Of a stretch of 31,735 nucleotides of DNA, positions 15,628 to 23,465 are shown one piece after another (within the stretch, counting starts at the first letter, position 1; every line of letters begins with the position of its first letter). The notes below the pieces were generated by a model. The model had not been told where the DNA came from. It did no database searches and was given only the letters and a program-made list of their open reading frames with translations. Location: assembly GCA_002418625.1 (NCBI GenBank), contig DIEM01000020.1:1-31735 (forward strand), in the 5' to 3' direction. The position numbers and the translations under genes were made by a program. The stretch is from Firmicutes bacterium UBA5774 (lineage in GTDB: Bacteria; Bacillota; Clostridia; Peptostreptococcales; Anaerovoracaceae).

Positions 15628-16939
15628 TTTCCTCACTCCTTTGCTGCGGAAATGTCAATGTGAACACGGTCCCTTTTCCGGGCTTGCTCTCGACCTCAAT
15701 CTTCCCGCCTAGTTTTTCGGTTTCATTATAGACAATGTACAATCCCAGTCCGCTGCCGTCGCGCTTTTCTTTAGTTGTAAAGAAGGGATTGAATATGCTT
15801 CCCAGGTTATCCTCCGGGATGCCGGTTCCTGTGTCTGACACGAGGATCTGGATCGTATCCTCATTCTGCGTCGCGCAGATCTCGATATCTCCACCCTGCG
15901 GCATGGCGTCCGATGCATTGATGATCAGATTGATCAATATGATTTCAAGAGCTTCCGCAGCGGTCACCATTTCAATATCCTCATCGCAGTCGACCGCGGC
16001 GCGGACATTTTTTCGGTCCAGTACGTTTTGTTCAAGTGCTATGATGGCTTGAAGGAATTTGGAAAGATTGACCGTTTCACGCACATTGCTCGATATTCTT
16101 GAGAAGTCCAGAAGATTGTCGATGATCCTGCCTGATTTGTCCACGGCCTTTTCGATAGAAACGATTGCCTTTTCTATTATAGCCCGGTCATATTCACTGC
16201 TGTTTTTTAAAATATAGCAGTAATTCCTTATGATTCCGAGGGGGTTCCTGATTTCATGGGCTACCCCTGCGGCTAGCTGGCCGACCGCGATCATCTTATT
16301 ATCCTGCAGCATCTGTCTTTCTGTCGCGCGCAGCGTTGTAACGTTATTCAGGATCAGAAGGGCTCTTTTGCTGCGATCCGTTGCCGCATTCATCGGGTAG
16401 ATAAAGGCTTCATAAACTTTGCCCGCCTCGTCGATCTCGGTCCTCTCACTGCGGTTCCGTTCAAAGGATTCCCGTATTTTTGCCGTGATGACGCTGATCG
16501 AATTTTCCCGAAAATCAAGCACCGATTGCAGCCTTTGGCCGATAATGCTGTTTTTCATTCTGCCGATGTACTCTGAAAATGCATTGTTGATATTGATTAT
16601 GGTCATTTGATCGTCAATTTCAATGAAAAACATCGCCACGCTGTCATATGCCGTTTGCAGATCATTCCTGCTTGCATCCAGAAGCTCCATCCGGTCCGCG
16701 AGTTCGTGGTACATGACTCTGTAAAACTCGTAAACAAGATATAAAATACAGACCGTCACCATGGCAAAAATATAGATGATGATGGCGATCCTGTCGGAAA
16801 TTGCCTTTTGAATCAGTGCATCACCGGCTATTTGCTGATATATATCGGTCTGGTCCTGGCTTTGATTGTACAGAAACAATATTGAAAATGATATTAAAGT
16901 GAATAGAATAAAAGCAATTCTGACCTTTTTTTTCATCAC
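15617..16939 (-). CDS. Membrane sensor histidine kinase with PAS domain
   Basis: 440 residues. Two membrane helices (about 7-24 and 51-72) enclose a short 26-residue outer loop, so the signal may be sensed within the membrane or by the PAS domain (about 92-205). The HisKA box is GVAHEIRNPLG with phospho-acceptor His228. The HATPase region shows the N box (NLIINASDAM), SDTGTGIP, and the F/G2 boxes (FFTTKEKRDGSGLGLY). The layout is like AtoS/NtrB kinases that partner sigma-54 regulators. Its stop lies within the start of the regulator gene, giving a kinase-regulator-permease operon. The ATG pair at 16939 has an AGAAGGG ribosome site. Confidence 0.92.
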   Translation of the reverse strand: MMKKKVRIAFILFTLISFSILFLYNQSQDQTDIYQQIAGDALIQKAISDRIAIIIYIFAMVTVCILYLVYEFYRVMYHELADRMELLDASRNDLQTAYDSVAMFFIEIDDQMTIININNAFSEYIGRMKNSIIGQRLQSVLDFRENSISVITAKIRESFERNRSERTEIDEAGKVYEAFIYPMNAATDRSKRALLILNNVTTLRATERQMLQDNKMIAVGQLAAGVAHEIRNPLGIIRNYCYILKNSSEYDRAIIEKAIVSIEKAVDKSGRIIDNLLDFSRISSNVRETVNLSKFLQAIIALEQNVLDRKNVRAAVDCDEDIEMVTAAEALEIILINLIINASDAMPQGGDIEICATQNEDTIQILVSDTGTGIPEDNLGSIFNPFFTTKEKRDGSGLGLYIVYNETEKLGGKIEVESKPGKGTVFTLTFPQQRSEENEQ

Positions 16940-16970
16940 AGACCCTTCTCGTTTTTATTATTCTGGATGA

Positions 16971-16979
16971 ATTATAACA
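16971..16979 (-). promoter_or_regulatory. Extended -10 promoter of the kinase operon
   Basis: The minus strand reads TGTTATAAT about 32 bases before the kinase start. A TTGTCA lies upstream but with 20-base spacing. Confidence 0.5.
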
Positions 16980-16995
16980 TATTTTCCTTCATTAA

Positions 16996-17024
16996 TTGAC
17001 AAATAAAATAAATAAGAATATATT
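16996..17024 (+). promoter_or_regulatory. Sigma-A promoter of the riboswitch-diguanylate cyclase unit
   Basis: TTGACA, exactly 17 bases, TATATT: 11 of 12 consensus positions. The predicted start is near 17031, so the transcript carries the whole riboswitch. The element is divergent from the kinase promoter. Confidence 0.75.
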
Positions 17025-17087
17025 AATATCCGTAGAGTCAATGATTCTGATCCAATAACTTCATATGATCCAGACAACACAGATTTA

Positions 17088-17162
17088 AAGGTACCCCCGT
17101 TGAAAAGCGGGCTCACAAAGCCAAGGGTCTCCTGCCGAAAAGCAAAGACAGCCGGTTGCCAA
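17088..17162 (+). promoter_or_regulatory. Cyclic-di-GMP-I (GEMM) riboswitch aptamer
   Basis: The core matches the class I c-di-GMP aptamer. P1 forms between GGTA at 17090-17093 and TGCC at 17157-17160. P2 is a 6-bp stem capped by a GAAA tetraloop (CCCGTTGAAAAGCGGG). The conserved joining motif CACAAAGCC follows. P3 pairs GTCT (17127-17130) with AGAC (17146-17149), and the conserved AGCCGGTTGCC closes the structure. The joining segment has CTCACAAAG where most members have GACGCAAAG, a small deviation. It lies between a strong promoter and an intrinsic terminator, directly upstream of a diguanylate cyclase gene. Confidence 0.9.
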
Positions 17163-17191
17163 ATTATGTGCTATCATGCATATCTGATCGG

Positions 17192-17224
17192 AATGTCCTG
17201 TTTGCTTTAACGGGACATTTTTTT
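17192..17224 (+). terminator. Riboswitch expression-platform terminator
   Basis: A 9-bp stem (17192-17200 with 17211-17219, one G-T pair) and 10-base loop are followed by a run of seven T. It stands between the aptamer and the start codon, so it must be conditional. The segment 17139-17151 (AAAGCAA, two bases, ACAG) can pair with 17198-17208 (CTGTTTGCTTT), an antiterminator that would use the 3' side of P3. Ligand binding would hold P3 and allow termination. Confidence 0.8.
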
Positions 17225-17242
17225 CTGAAGAGGTCAAATTTC

Positions 17243-19081
17243 ATGAAAATTCAAAACGCGCTTTCTCTCTGGCTATTTGTATTTTCTTTGGTTCCCGTCA
17301 TAATCGTCGGATTTGTTGCCACGCTCGGCAACACGACGCTGACATTCTATGCTGTTGTTTCATCAGTCATTTTAATTATCATATCATGCGTTATTGCCAT
17401 AAAATGTTTCTTCGACCCTATTTTCACCTTCATTGAATCATTTAAAAAACTCAAGCCCGGCGACGAGGATTCGCGACTTTACTATTCGGGGAAGAACGAA
17501 ATAGGCGAAATCGCAAAATCCTTCAACGATCTGATTGAAAGCCTCAAAATCAAGAATTTGCAGCTGCAGAAAAAAACTGCGGACCTCGAGAAAAAAGAAA
17601 ACCAATACCGGTTTGCGATGGGTCTCCAAAGCGATCTCTATTTCGAAGCCGATGCCGACAGCGGCAAGGTCACGACAGATGAATCCAAGTGGTTTTCAAC
17701 TCTGGATCGTCCCGCTCCACAAAAGTATGACGACCTGCTTCAAATGGCGGGCATCCTGATCCACCCTGAAGAATATGACGCTTATATCGATACTTTTTCC
17801 ATGTTGAACCTGCACCGGCTCATGGACAGCGGCACTCTGTCGGTCTCATTGGAAGCCAGAATGCTTAAGAGCGACGGCGAATATCACTGGAGCCATCACA
17901 ATCTGCTGCTGATCCCGGACAGCCATACCCATCTCGCCAAAATAATCGGGTACATGAAAAACATCGATGAACAAAGAAAGAAGGAAGAAGAAAAAACGGT
18001 CCGATACCAGAAAGACGGCCTGACGGGTCTATATACCAAAATTGTCGCGGAAAAGCTCATTGAAGACTACCTTTCCGGAGACGGAAAGCATATGAAGCAC
18101 GCACTGCTGGTGATCGATATCGACGATTTCAAGAATATCAACGATACCTATGGGCATCTGTATGGCGATGCGGTGCTTAAGGAGCTGTCCGTAGGCCTCA
18201 CAAATCTTTTCAGATATTCCGACATCATTGGCAGAATTGGCGGCGATGAATTCGTTGTACTTCTGAAGCATATAACGCTGACCAACCTGATGCCCGAAAA
18301 AGCGGATGCGCTGCTTGATGTCTTTTCAAACATCTCACAGTCAAAGGACTCCGGCAAAAGGATCTCCGGCAGTATCGGCATAGCGACCTATCCAAATGAC
18401 GGCGCCAATTACAAGGATCTTTTCTTAAAAGCGGATAAAGCCTTGTATATGGCGAAAAAAAGCGGCAAATGCGCCTATTGCTTCTATGACGAACAGGTTG
18501 AAAGCGAAAAGATCCAAGACAGGATCAATTCAATAACAGTCTCCACTTCCGCTGATGCTGACGATATTGTCTGCATGGAGCGCAAAATCAGCAAATTCAG
18601 CATTGCTGAGGATATATTCCAGATCCTTTACGATTCCAAGGACCTGGAGAAATCCATCAATCTGATCATGGAAACGATCGGCCGCTACTGCAACGTCAGC
18701 AGAGTCTATGTGTTCCAGAACGCCTCTGATGGAAAATCGGCCAAATACACTCACGAATGGTGCGCGGACGGCGTAAGGCAGGATATCGACCTGCTCGGTC
18801 CGATCGATTACAGCCTATGGGGAGACTATATACAATATTTCAACAACGATGGTGTCTTTTACTGCACCGATACCAGCACTTTGCCTAAAGCGATATATGA
18901 AGGCATGAGAAACGAAGGCGTTTTCGCGTTTCTCGAATGCGCGATCTACAGAGACGGCGCTTTTGCAGGCTTTGTTGGGTTTGACGAATGTACCGGCAAG
19001 CGCCTGTGGAAAAAAGACGAGATCGATACACTCGTTCTTGTCGCCAGGATCCTTGGCATCGCGCTTCGAAACTCAGTCTAG
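17243..19081 (+). CDS. Membrane diguanylate cyclase with PAS and GAF domains
   Basis: 612 residues. Two N-terminal membrane helices (about 7-28 and 34-58) lead into a HAMP-like linker and coiled coil (about 60-120), a PAS-like domain (about 120-245), a GGDEF domain (about 255-430) and a C-terminal GAF-like domain (about 450-610). GGDEF is intact at 333-337, and RYSD at 324-327 is a product-inhibition I-site at the correct five-residue spacing, so it should make c-di-GMP from GTP and be shut off by product. The start at 17243 has GAAGAGG nine bases upstream; an upstream ATG at 17166 or the frame open from 17156 would place the terminator inside the gene and is rejected. Expression is predicted to be under the riboswitch. 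Confidence 0.92.
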   Translation: MKIQNALSLWLFVFSLVPVIIVGFVATLGNTTLTFYAVVSSVILIIISCVIAIKCFFDPIFTFIESFKKLKPGDEDSRLYYSGKNEIGEIAKSFNDLIESLKIKNLQLQKKTADLEKKENQYRFAMGLQSDLYFEADADSGKVTTDESKWFSTLDRPAPQKYDDLLQMAGILIHPEEYDAYIDTFSMLNLHRLMDSGTLSVSLEARMLKSDGEYHWSHHNLLLIPDSHTHLAKIIGYMKNIDEQRKKEEEKTVRYQKDGLTGLYTKIVAEKLIEDYLSGDGKHMKHALLVIDIDDFKNINDTYGHLYGDAVLKELSVGLTNLFRYSDIIGRIGGDEFVVLLKHITLTNLMPEKADALLDVFSNISQSKDSGKRISGSIGIATYPNDGANYKDLFLKADKALYMAKKSGKCAYCFYDEQVESEKIQDRINSITVSTSADADDIVCMERKISKFSIAEDIFQILYDSKDLEKSINLIMETIGRYCNVSRVYVFQNASDGKSAKYTHEWCADGVRQDIDLLGPIDYSLWGDYIQYFNNDGVFYCTDTSTLPKAIYEGMRNEGVFAFLECAIYRDGAFAGFVGFDECTGKRLWKKDEIDTLVLVARILGIALRNSV

Positions 19082-19110
19082 CGACTACCGAAGGGCAAGC
19101 CCCGGATCTG

Positions 19111-20193
19111 TTATCGTCCCGCTTTCTGCTGATGTTTGTGCTGATGCCTTATAAATGTCTTATAGGCCGACGGTATGGCATGATCGGCTTCAAGCGCCTC
19201 GGCCTCCGCCCAGAAATATCCGTCCGGCGCTTCTTGATCCTGGACCTGCGCCTCATATCCCTCCATCTCCCATACAATATGCGTGAACATATGTCTGGAC
19301 TTTCCCAACTCTTTTAACGAGATTTTTTTCAAGCCGGACTCACTCAGGAATCCATCGATCCGGCTCTCGGGCAGCCAGCCTTCCAGATTGACCGGTTCGG
19401 ACATTCCGGCCAGCAATCCTTTGTTATCTCTTTTGCGAAGCAGCACTTTTTCCCCCGCGCAAATGACCAGAATCGTTCTTTTTTCTGTTTTTCGTTTCGC
19501 TTTGGGAGTCTTTACGGGAATGCTTCCAGAGGTGCCGTCCCTGAACGCTATGCAGAATCCCGCCAAGGGACAGCTTTCGCAATGCGGCGCCCCGTTTGGA
19601 AGACATACGACGGCTCCCAGCTCCATCAGCGCCTGGTTGAAATCGCCCGGGCGCCCAGGCGGCTGCAGGGACATCGAAATCTCACGGAACGCCTTCTTGA
19701 CGGCCAGATCCGCAATGTCTTTCATGCTGCCGAAAATCCTGGAAAAAACCCGCATTACATTCCCGTCAACGGCCGGCACAGCAACACCGAACGCGATCGA
19801 TGCGATGGCGCCCGCAGAATACTCGCCGATGCCGGGCAGTTTAAGAAGAAGCTCATAGGATCGGGGCAATCGGCCGCCATGCTCCTCCATGATCATCCGC
19901 GCCGCCTTTTGCATATTCCTGACTCTGCTGTAATAGCCAAGCCCTTCCCATAGCTTTAATAGCCTTGCCTCGTCTGCCTCCGCCAGCGACTTCGCGTCAG
20001 GCAGCATTTCAACAAACCTCTCATAATACGGCAGCGCCGTCTTGACCTGTGTCTGCTGAAGCATGATTTCCGAGACCCAAATCCTGTAAGGATCCCGGCT
20101 GTCCCGCCACGGGAGTGTCCGGGCGTTGCCGTCATACCATGCCATCAGCGCCGCCTGAATATCGCTATTTTGTTTCGACATGCTTTTCGCCAT
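19111..20193 (-). CDS. mutY: A/G-specific adenine glycosylase MutY
   Basis: 360 residues, normal length. It removes adenine mispaired with 8-oxoguanine in base excision repair. Catalytic Glu42 lies in SEIMLQQTQV, the helix-hairpin-helix is LPGIGEYSAGAI (118-129), and catalytic Asp141 is in VDGNVMRV. The [4Fe-4S] ligands are Cys195, Cys203, Cys206 and Cys212, with seven residues in the first gap against six in E. coli; this is a variant spacing I associate with Firmicutes. A degenerate NUDIX-like domain (about 230-350) recognises 8-oxoguanine. The ATG at 20193 has a GGGAG ribosome site. It converges on the diguanylate cyclase and is divergent from nadA. Confidence 0.94.
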   Translation of the reverse strand: MAKSMSKQNSDIQAALMAWYDGNARTLPWRDSRDPYRIWVSEIMLQQTQVKTALPYYERFVEMLPDAKSLAEADEARLLKLWEGLGYYSRVRNMQKAARMIMEEHGGRLPRSYELLLKLPGIGEYSAGAIASIAFGVAVPAVDGNVMRVFSRIFGSMKDIADLAVKKAFREISMSLQPPGRPGDFNQALMELGAVVCLPNGAPHCESCPLAGFCIAFRDGTSGSIPVKTPKAKRKTEKRTILVICAGEKVLLRKRDNKGLLAGMSEPVNLEGWLPESRIDGFLSESGLKKISLKELGKSRHMFTHIVWEMEGYEAQVQDQEAPDGYFWAEAEALEADHAIPSAYKTFIRHQHKHQQKAGR

Positions 20194-20221
20194 CCTGCGA
20201 TCTCCCTTTTAAATAAGGTAG

Positions 20222-20230
20222 ATTATACCA
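20222..20230 (-). promoter_or_regulatory. Extended -10 promoter of mutY
   Basis: The minus strand reads TGGTATAAT about 29 bases before the mutY start; no clear -35 is present. Confidence 0.45.
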
Positions 20231-20259
20231 CAAATATCCGGCGGCAATCTCAATATCAA

Positions 20260-20288
20260 TTGAAAAAGCGGGTATAGAATGATAGAAT
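20260..20288 (+). promoter_or_regulatory. Sigma-A promoter of nadA
   Basis: TTGAAA, 17 bases, TAGAAT, each one mismatch from consensus. The start point would be about 25 bases before the TTG start codon. Confidence 0.55.
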
Positions 20289-20319
20289 TGATACATCAAT
20301 CGATCCGGAGGAGAATAAA

Positions 20320-21225
20320 TTGAATACAATAAAAGAGCAGATCCTGAAATTGAAATCTGATAAGAACGCGGTCATTCTGGCCCATTTTTACCAGACCATG
20401 GATATACAGGAAATCGCGGATATCGTCGGGGATTCGTTCGAGCTTGCCAAGCGCGCCAAGGCATCCGATGCCGATATCCTCATAGTATGCGGTGTTCGCT
20501 TCATGGCGGAAAGCGCGAAAATCCTCAACCCGGACAAAAAGGTGCTGCTGCCGGTCCTTGACGCGGGCTGCCCGATGGCCGACATGGTCACGCCTGAGGA
20601 TGTCCGGGCCTTGAGAGCCGAATATCCCGAGGCCGCCGTCGTCTGTTATATCAATTCCTCGGCGGCCGTCAAGGCGGAATGCGATATCTGCTGCACCTCG
20701 TCCAGCGCCGAGAGGATCGTACGCTCGCTTTCGCAAAAACAGATCATCTTTGTTCCCGATCAAAATCTTGGAGCCTATACCGCTTCCAAGGTTCCTGAAA
20801 AAGAGTTCATACTTTTCAAAGGCTTCTGCCCGGTCCATCACAGGATCGAAGCTGATGATGCAATCAAGGCCAAAGCTGCCAATCCTGAGGCTGAATTGCT
20901 GGTCCATCCGGAATGCACCCCGGAAGTTCTTAAATACGCAGACCTGATCGGAAGCACATCACAGATACTTGATCATGCAATTAAAAGTGAAAGCAAAGCG
21001 TTCATCATCGGCACCGAAAACGGTGTCACCGAAAGGCTGCAGGCGCTGTACCCCGACAAGGCGTTCTATCCTCTGGCTTCGGAATTCATCTGCCCCGACA
21101 TGAAAAAGACCGCTCTGTCCGATGTATTGCGATCGCTGGAAAACGAAACGAACGAAATCATCATGACGGCCGAGGAGATCGCAGGCGCAGGCAAGAGTCT
21201 GGAGCGCATGGTCGCAGTCGGCTGA
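20320..21225 (+). CDS. nadA: Quinolinate synthase NadA
   Basis: 301 residues starting with TTG behind a perfect GGAGGAG ribosome site. NadA condenses iminoaspartate with dihydroxyacetone phosphate to quinolinate for NAD synthesis. The three [4Fe-4S] ligands are at family positions: Cys84 (DAGCPMAD), Cys170 (KGFCPVHHRI) and Cys258 (EFICPDM). HFYQ near 22-25 and HPEC at 196-199 are also typical. Extra cysteines at 121, 124 and 125 (CDICC) could be redox-active. The usual partners nadB and nadC are absent from this window. The genes after it on the same strand are a glutaredoxin and a ferredoxin-linked disulfide reductase. Confidence 0.94.
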   Translation: MNTIKEQILKLKSDKNAVILAHFYQTMDIQEIADIVGDSFELAKRAKASDADILIVCGVRFMAESAKILNPDKKVLLPVLDAGCPMADMVTPEDVRALRAEYPEAAVVCYINSSAAVKAECDICCTSSSAERIVRSLSQKQIIFVPDQNLGAYTASKVPEKEFILFKGFCPVHHRIEADDAIKAKAANPEAELLVHPECTPEVLKYADLIGSTSQILDHAIKSESKAFIIGTENGVTERLQALYPDKAFYPLASEFICPDMKKTALSDVLRSLENETNEIIMTAEEIAGAGKSLERMVAVG

Positions 21226-21283
21226 ATATTGCCATATCAGGTTCATGCCATAAAAAGACCTACGGTCGGAAAAGGAGCGCGCT

Positions 21284-21577
21284 ATGATCGAAAAAAAACA
21301 TGTTGACGGGGAATTCAAAGGCGACATTTTGATTTATGCATTGAGCACCTGCGGCTGGTGCCGGAAAACAAAAAATCATCTCAAGGATGCCGGTATCGCC
21401 TTCGATTATATCGATGTCGATCTTCTGGAGCACGAAGATGCCCAGGAGGTCATGAAAACGCTTAAGGAATATAATCCTCACGGATCATTCCCGACGATCA
21501 TATATAATTCGAGTGAAAGCATCATCGGTTATAATATTGAGAGACTGAAGGAGCTGATGGACGCTTATGAAGAATAA
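21284..21577 (+). CDS. Glutaredoxin-family protein with CGWC active site
   Basis: 97 residues with a thioredoxin fold of glutaredoxin type. The active site is STCGWCRKTKNHL, and GSFPTIIY carries the cis-proline. The N-terminus has about a dozen residues before the first strand. CGWC is unlike the classical CPYC and suggests use of a protein reductase, not glutathione. It has an AAAGGAG ribosome site and overlaps the next gene by 11 bases. That gene encodes a ferredoxin-dependent disulfide reductase, so a chain ferredoxin to reductase to glutaredoxin is a reasonable inference. Confidence 0.88.
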   Translation: MIEKKHVDGEFKGDILIYALSTCGWCRKTKNHLKDAGIAFDYIDVDLLEHEDAQEVMKTLKEYNPHGSFPTIIYNSSESIIGYNIERLKELMDAYEE

Positions 21578-22109
21578 TGACGCGGCTGTCGAATCATCCG
21601 CCACCAAGGAGAAAGAACTACTGGAACAGTTGAAAAAGGATGCCGAAAATTCCGGTTATCATATCAACCCGGATGAAGAATTCGTTATGATGCTGATGGA
21701 AGGCCTCGTGGCAAATACCGCGCGCTATGGTTATGCGGCCTGCCCGTGCCGCCTTGCGGCAGGCGACCGCGACGCGGACCTCGATATCATATGCCCCTGT
21801 TATTACCGGGACCCCGATCTTGACGATCACGGCGCCTGCTACTGCGCCCTCTATGTCTCTGATAAAATATTGAATGGTGAAAACGAAGCTCGATCTATCC
21901 CGGAACGTCGGCCTCCGCTCGAAGAACGCCTGGCGGCAGAAAAAAACAGCCGCGGCAGCGAGCCCGTATCTGGGCAGGCTGCCGTTTCGCAGCTTTCTTA
22001 TCCTGTCTGGCGGTGCAAGGTCTGCGGATATCTGTGCGCCCGAAACGAACCACCGGCCAGCTGCCCAGTCTGCAAAGCCACGAAGGACCGTTTCGAGCGG
22101 TTTATATAA
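21567..22109 (+). CDS. Ferredoxin:disulfide reductase (FTR catalytic) fused to rubredoxin
   Basis: 180 residues. Residues 35-105 match the ferredoxin:thioredoxin reductase catalytic subunit, with three CxC pairs: Cys59/61, Cys76/78 and Cys91/93 (CPC, CPC, CYC). These supply the [4Fe-4S] cluster and the redox disulfide. The spacings of 14 and 12 differ from the 16 and 8 of plant-type enzymes. After a charged linker (about 108-146) a rubredoxin-like domain has Cys150, 153, 166 and 169 (CKVC and CPVC). FTR-rubredoxin fusions are known as ferredoxin:disulfide reductases in archaea and bacteria. The start codon lies within the glutaredoxin gene, showing translational coupling. No FTR variable subunit is seen. 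Confidence 0.9.
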   Translation: MKNNDAAVESSATKEKELLEQLKKDAENSGYHINPDEEFVMMLMEGLVANTARYGYAACPCRLAAGDRDADLDIICPCYYRDPDLDDHGACYCALYVSDKILNGENEARSIPERRPPLEERLAAEKNSRGSEPVSGQAAVSQLSYPVWRCKVCGYLCARNEPPASCPVCKATKDRFERFI

Positions 22110-22118
22110 TGCTGCGGC

Positions 22119-23465
22119 TTAAATGATATTCAAGACAAGTTCTTCAAAAATAGCCTCATGTCTGATTATGGCTTCCATATTCGCGGCAGCGGAGAAGGAG
22201 GCCATTATATTTAAGTACGGGGACATCAGAAAGCCTCGATTCAAGGAAGCTGTGAAAAAGTATTCATACAATTCATGGTCGAGCTTCTGAAAACTCTCAT
22301 AGGCATTTTTCGCAAGCGTGGGCGAAAATACATATTCAGCCCTGGCGCCGACAATATTCGTAGAGAAAGGCAGCTCATACTTATTAATGACTCTATTGAT
22401 CCCGGCAGTGAATTCCATCGCCATTCCGACGCTTTTAGAATAATTCTCCTCCGTCATGCCGCTGTCAAGGGTCGCAATGATTGCAGCCATGGCAAGGGGA
22501 CTCCCTGTCATTGTTCCGCCGATGCCGCTCGTGTCGGCGAATTCGGCTTTTGTCCGGCTATAAAGTTCCTCGGCGATTTCCCGCCTCATTCCATAGCATC
22601 CGACCGGGAAACCACCACCGATACATTTGCCCAAAATCAGCATATCGGGTGCAAGGCCGGCCGCGCCCGAATAGCCGGAAGGCCCGGCCGTGATCGTATG
22701 CGCTTCGTCGATGATCCAGACAGTGCCTGTTTTTTTTGTAAGCTCACGGCACGCATCAAGAAATCCCGGCTCCGGATGAATGATTCCTGCGTTGGTCATT
22801 ACAGGCTCCATCAGAAGGCAGGCGATCTCTTCCGCCACAAGAGCTTTTTCCAGTTTTTCAAAATCATTGAATTCTATGACCTCTGTCGTAGTGTCCATAT
22901 TGTACGCAGGGCCGATATTTCCCTGCCTGTTTTGGACTTTTCCGTCTTCCAATACCGCAAAGCTCTCGCTTACCGTGCCATGATAGCAGCCGTTGAAAAC
23001 GAGTATTTTCCGGCGCCCTGTGATTTGCCTGCAGATCCTGAGCGCAAATCTGTTCGCATCCGTAGCGCTGAGAGCAAAGCCCCAGACCGGAAGGCCGAAT
23101 CGTTTCTCCAACCGTTCTCCGGCCTCGGCCGCGTTCATCGACGGCAATGTATAGACGCTGCCTTTGCCCATCTGCTCCGTCAGCTTTTCAATGATTTGTG
23201 CCGGCGCGTGACCATTGAAGGCCGCGCTGTATCCGAGACAAAAATCATCATAGCGATGCCCGTCCACATCCGTCAGCTCCGAGCCCCATGCTTCCCGCAC
23301 AGTGATCGGAAACCCTCCAGGCCACATCTGCATCCAATTCATGGGAACACCATACAAAAGATGGTTTCTGCCCTGACTGTACAACTCAGCGGATATAGGA
23401 TGCGCCGCCTTAAAATCCTTCAGCTCCGCTTCCAAAGCTTTTTCCAATTTTATTCTGTCGATCAT
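22119..23465 (-). CDS. Class III PLP-dependent aminotransferase
   Basis: 448 residues of the glutamate-1-semialdehyde-aminomutase-like branch of class III aminotransferases. Asp253 (IIDEAHT) is the PLP-nitrogen partner and Lys280 (LILGKCIGGG) the Schiff-base lysine. The phosphate-binding region reads LSATDANRFALRICR where family members more often have GTEA, and TMTGSPLAM replaces the usual GTxSGNPLAM, so the substrate pocket may be unusual. A beta-amino-acid, D-amino-acid or GSA-like substrate is possible; I cannot choose. Heme genes are absent nearby. Its ATG overlaps the stop of the NYN gene by four bases. Confidence 0.87.
   Translation of the reverse strand: MIDRIKLEKALEAELKDFKAAHPISAELYSQGRNHLLYGVPMNWMQMWPGGFPITVREAWGSELTDVDGHRYDDFCLGYSAAFNGHAPAQIIEKLTEQMGKGSVYTLPSMNAAEAGERLEKRFGLPVWGFALSATDANRFALRICRQITGRRKILVFNGCYHGTVSESFAVLEDGKVQNRQGNIGPAYNMDTTTEVIEFNDFEKLEKALVAEEIACLLMEPVMTNAGIIHPEPGFLDACRELTKKTGTVWIIDEAHTITAGPSGYSGAAGLAPDMLILGKCIGGGFPVGCYGMRREIAEELYSRTKAEFADTSGIGGTMTGSPLAMAAIIATLDSGMTEENYSKSVGMAMEFTAGINRVINKYELPFSTNIVGARAEYVFSPTLAKNAYESFQKLDHELYEYFFTASLNRGFLMSPYLNIMASFSAAANMEAIIRHEAIFEELVLNII

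Noticed and set aside
17156..17242. N-terminal extension of the diguanylate cyclase
   Set aside because: It would be translated through the riboswitch 3' end and the intrinsic terminator. The ATG at 17243 has a proper ribosome site.
19082..19110. GGGC/GCCC mini-hairpin between the diguanylate cyclase and mutY
   Set aside because: It is only a four-base stem with a two-base loop and no T-run, too weak for a terminator.
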